Shown here in pieces: positions 62,806-64,000 of a stretch of DNA of 64,000 nucleotides; position 1 is the stretch's first letter; each line of letters starts with the position of its first letter. Both the position numbers and the translations under genes were made by a program. The stretch comes from Ochrobactrum chromiisoli. Lineage in GTDB: Bacteria; Pseudomonadota; Alphaproteobacteria; Rhizobiales; Rhizobiaceae. The notes beneath the pieces are model-generated. The model made no database searches. It was given only the letters and a program-made list of their open reading frames with translations, and was not told the DNA's origin. The stretch is taken from contig NZ_JAPHAV010000010.1 in the NCBI RefSeq assembly GCF_026241335.1, positions 1 to 64,000 of the forward strand, in the 5' to 3' direction.

Positions 62806-63051
62806 TTAATTCAAACAACGAGTCTGTGCGTTGATCCCTTTGACGGCATCGGTGAGACAGCCGGTGCCAAGTGCTTCAACAGCATCGCCATTGCTTGTGG
62901 AAGTGCGGACTGGCGTATCCTCTGGATATTCAGAAGCTGATGCATCGTTTGAAGTTTCGGTGAGCAGTATTTTTGAAAAGTCTGCGCCGAGAACCGGCAA
63001 CGGTTCGTCATTTGGCCGCGTAAAAGTCATGCCGAAAGTCGGTGTCGACAT
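62806..63051 (-). pseudogene. Tail sheath protein, N-terminal fragment
   Basis: From ATG 63051 the frame gives MSTPTFGMTFTRPNDEPLPV, LGADFSKILLTETSNDASAS, EYPEDTPVRTSTSNGDAVEA, LGTGCLTDAVKGINAQ, then breaks into unrelated residues and a stop. This is the first 77 or so residues of a P2-like contractile-tail sheath (gpFI); intact proteins are about 390-500 residues. It preserves more of the sheath than the chimera at 60964 and shows what followed the shared 46 residues originally. Confidence 0.8.
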
Positions 63052-63137
63052 CGGGTTCGTTCCTTTAATTTTAGGGTATGCCCCGCCACAGGCTGATTTC
63101 GGCAACAAAAAAACCCGGCACTAAGGCCGGGCTTTTG
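62917..63137 (-). repeat. Duplicated sheath leader, copy B
   Basis: The partner of the copy at 61381-61601 (same orientation). Differences are few: one I/T codon, a changed base in the ribosome-site spacer, and the loop of the terminator. Confidence 0.85.
63107..63134 (-). terminator. Intrinsic terminator of the glycosyltransferase-25 gene
   Basis: On the minus strand AAAAGCCCGGCC, loop, GCCGGG is followed by seven T residues (63113-63107). Plus-strand arms are CCCGGC at 63114-63119 and GCCGGG at 63126-63131. It lies about 45 nt past the stop codon of the gene at 63181-63963 and insulates it from the sheath fragment. Confidence 0.85.
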
Positions 63138-63180
63138 GTTAGTTTATTTATTGGCTGCTTTTAGCGATGCAGCGAAAAGC

Positions 63181-63963
63181 TTAAGCGATATCTTTATCGC
63201 GCGGTATTGGTCCCCATTGTCCAGCCCGCGTTAAATTCACCCATGTGCCTTTTGAGTTGTGCTTTGTGCGGCGTACGAACCTTGTAGCTTCACGCCAGAG
63301 AAGCGGGAAGAATGTTGGACGGCTTTTACGTGGCCTGTTTCCTCCAATGGTGCTTTGTAGCCCAGACTGCCAACAGATAGCTGGCGTAATCTGATATATA
63401 TTAAACTCGTTAAAGGGACCGTCTTCCGGATCAAAAAGGAAATGGTCAACCGGCGCGGGCGCTTTGTCCATCATCTTGATAAGGCGTTGCGCTGCTATCC
63501 GCGAAATAATGTATCCACCTGTTTGCAAATGGCGCGACAATAGGCGTGTAACTGCGTATGGCCCTTCTTTAGTAACTGGGAGTGAGATTAAAACCTCATG
63601 TCCATACGCATCAATCTTAACAAGGTCAGCTTCTGCAGGAAGCCAATGGTCGGAGGAAAGAAGACGGGCGGCACCGTTGCTCAAAGTAACATCGTCTTCA
63701 AATATAGCCGAAAAAGCTGCTTCGCTTTTAGCTGCCATTTCTATGCACTTTCGATGCGATAGGAAGCATCCAATTTCGGTTGGTCCGAGGGCGATAGGCC
63801 AATTCTTGCTAAGCTGGGTATAGGAAGCCAACTTTTCCTCTGAAAGAGCGCGCCCATCAACTGCTTCCACTCGCTCAAATGTCAGTCCATGCTTTTCGAA
63901 CTGCGAAGCCATAAATTCCAGCCGATCACGACTGCGATCAAGATTGATGAGATAACAATTCAT
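63181..63963 (-). CDS. Glycosyltransferase family 25 (LPS-type), prophage cargo
   Basis: A 260-residue family-25 glycosyltransferase. The start CYLINLDRSRDRLEFMASQF and GPTEIGCFLSHRKCIEMAAK are hallmark segments, and AAFSAIFEDDVTLS holds the E-D-D metal motif. LQTGGYIISRIAAQRLI fits the acceptor region. Family-25 enzymes add sugars (often galactose) to lipooligosaccharide in the cytoplasm. It sits upstream of the sheath fragment, a common site for extra genes in P2-like prophages. A hairpin that covers its ribosome site lies just before the ATG at 63963. Confidence 0.88.
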   Translation of the reverse strand: MNCYLINLDRSRDRLEFMASQFEKHGLTFERVEAVDGRALSEEKLASYTQLSKNWPIALGPTEIGCFLSHRKCIEMAAKSEAAFSAIFEDDVTLSNGAARLLSSDHWLPAEADLVKIDAYGHEVLISLPVTKEGPYAVTRLLSRHLQTGGYIISRIAAQRLIKMMDKAPAPVDHFLFDPEDGPFNEFNIYQITPAICWQSGLQSTIGGNRPRKSRPTFFPLLWREATRFVRRTKHNSKGTWVNLTRAGQWGPIPRDKDIA

Positions 63964-63965
63964 TG

Positions 63966-64000
63966 AAGCCCCTTTTCGTGGTCCTTGAATTAAGGGGCTT
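63966..64000 (-). promoter_or_regulatory. Hairpin covering the ribosome site of the family-25 glycosyltransferase
   Basis: On the minus strand AAGCCCCTT (64000-63992) pairs perfectly with AAGGGGCTT (63974-63966) across a 17-nt loop. The second arm contains the only good ribosome site (AAGGGG) 5 nt before the ATG. It may be the terminator of a gene beyond the window edge, or a structure that limits translation. Confidence 0.55.

Overview
The window reads as part of a replicon from the Brucella/Ochrobactrum group (Brucellaceae, Alphaproteobacteria). This rests on the hut locus with hutF, an Omp25/Omp31-type outer membrane protein, a choloylglycine hydrolase, large PATR-repeat autotransporters, IetAS, and short intergenic hairpin repeats of the kind common in Rhizobiales. 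The assignment is by protein-family recognition, not by a database search.

Left part (1-24.7 kb): histidine catabolism (hutI 5' end, hutF, hutC with a TGTATATACA operator). It is followed by two separate ABC importers of the ferric/hexose-phosphate (Fbp/Afu) class. The first (4.4-11.9 kb) has a divergent SorC-type regulator and is followed by a beta-CASP-like metallo-beta-lactamase protein, a SurE-type nucleotidase and a Na/Pi-symporter-family protein with a PhoU-like tail. This suggests uptake of a phosphorylated compound, removal of its phosphate inside the cell and disposal of the phosphate. The second (13.9-19.4 kb) carries an inositol-monophosphatase-family enzyme and a divergent DeoR-type regulator, which repeats the same logic. 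Between and after them lie an Omp25/31 protein, an IS3 remnant, LysR/SDR gene debris, a choloylglycine hydrolase and a FUSC-type membrane protein.

Middle (24.7-48.0 kb): a DeoR regulator faces an autotransporter whose passenger starts with an endonuclease/exonuclease/phosphatase domain. The gap between them holds two near-identical 20-bp imperfect palindromes. Next come a TPP-dependent enzyme, LysR and Lrp regulators, an amino-acid ABC importer with an Asp/Glu-type racemase and a DadA-like oxidoreductase, a DsbA-family protein with a LysR regulator, an AT-rich gap, and a giant autotransporter (39.3-48.0 kb). The giant gene contains a 273-bp tandem repeat array and is split in two by a frameshift exactly at the end of that array.

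Right part (48.0-64.0 kb) is accessory DNA. It begins with a graveyard of broken genes: IS481, ArsR, IS3 orfA, AraC and the C-terminus of a reverse transcriptase/maturase. A defence-like island follows: a Ser/Thr kinase translationally coupled to a DUF3010 protein, then the IetA (AAA ATPase) and IetS (subtilase) pair. After a small hypothetical gene and a PRC-barrel protein comes a decayed P2-like prophage segment with gpD, gpX, a chimeric sheath::gpU gene and small membrane proteins. It also carries two glycosyltransferase cargo genes set among duplicated 5' ends of the tail sheath gene.
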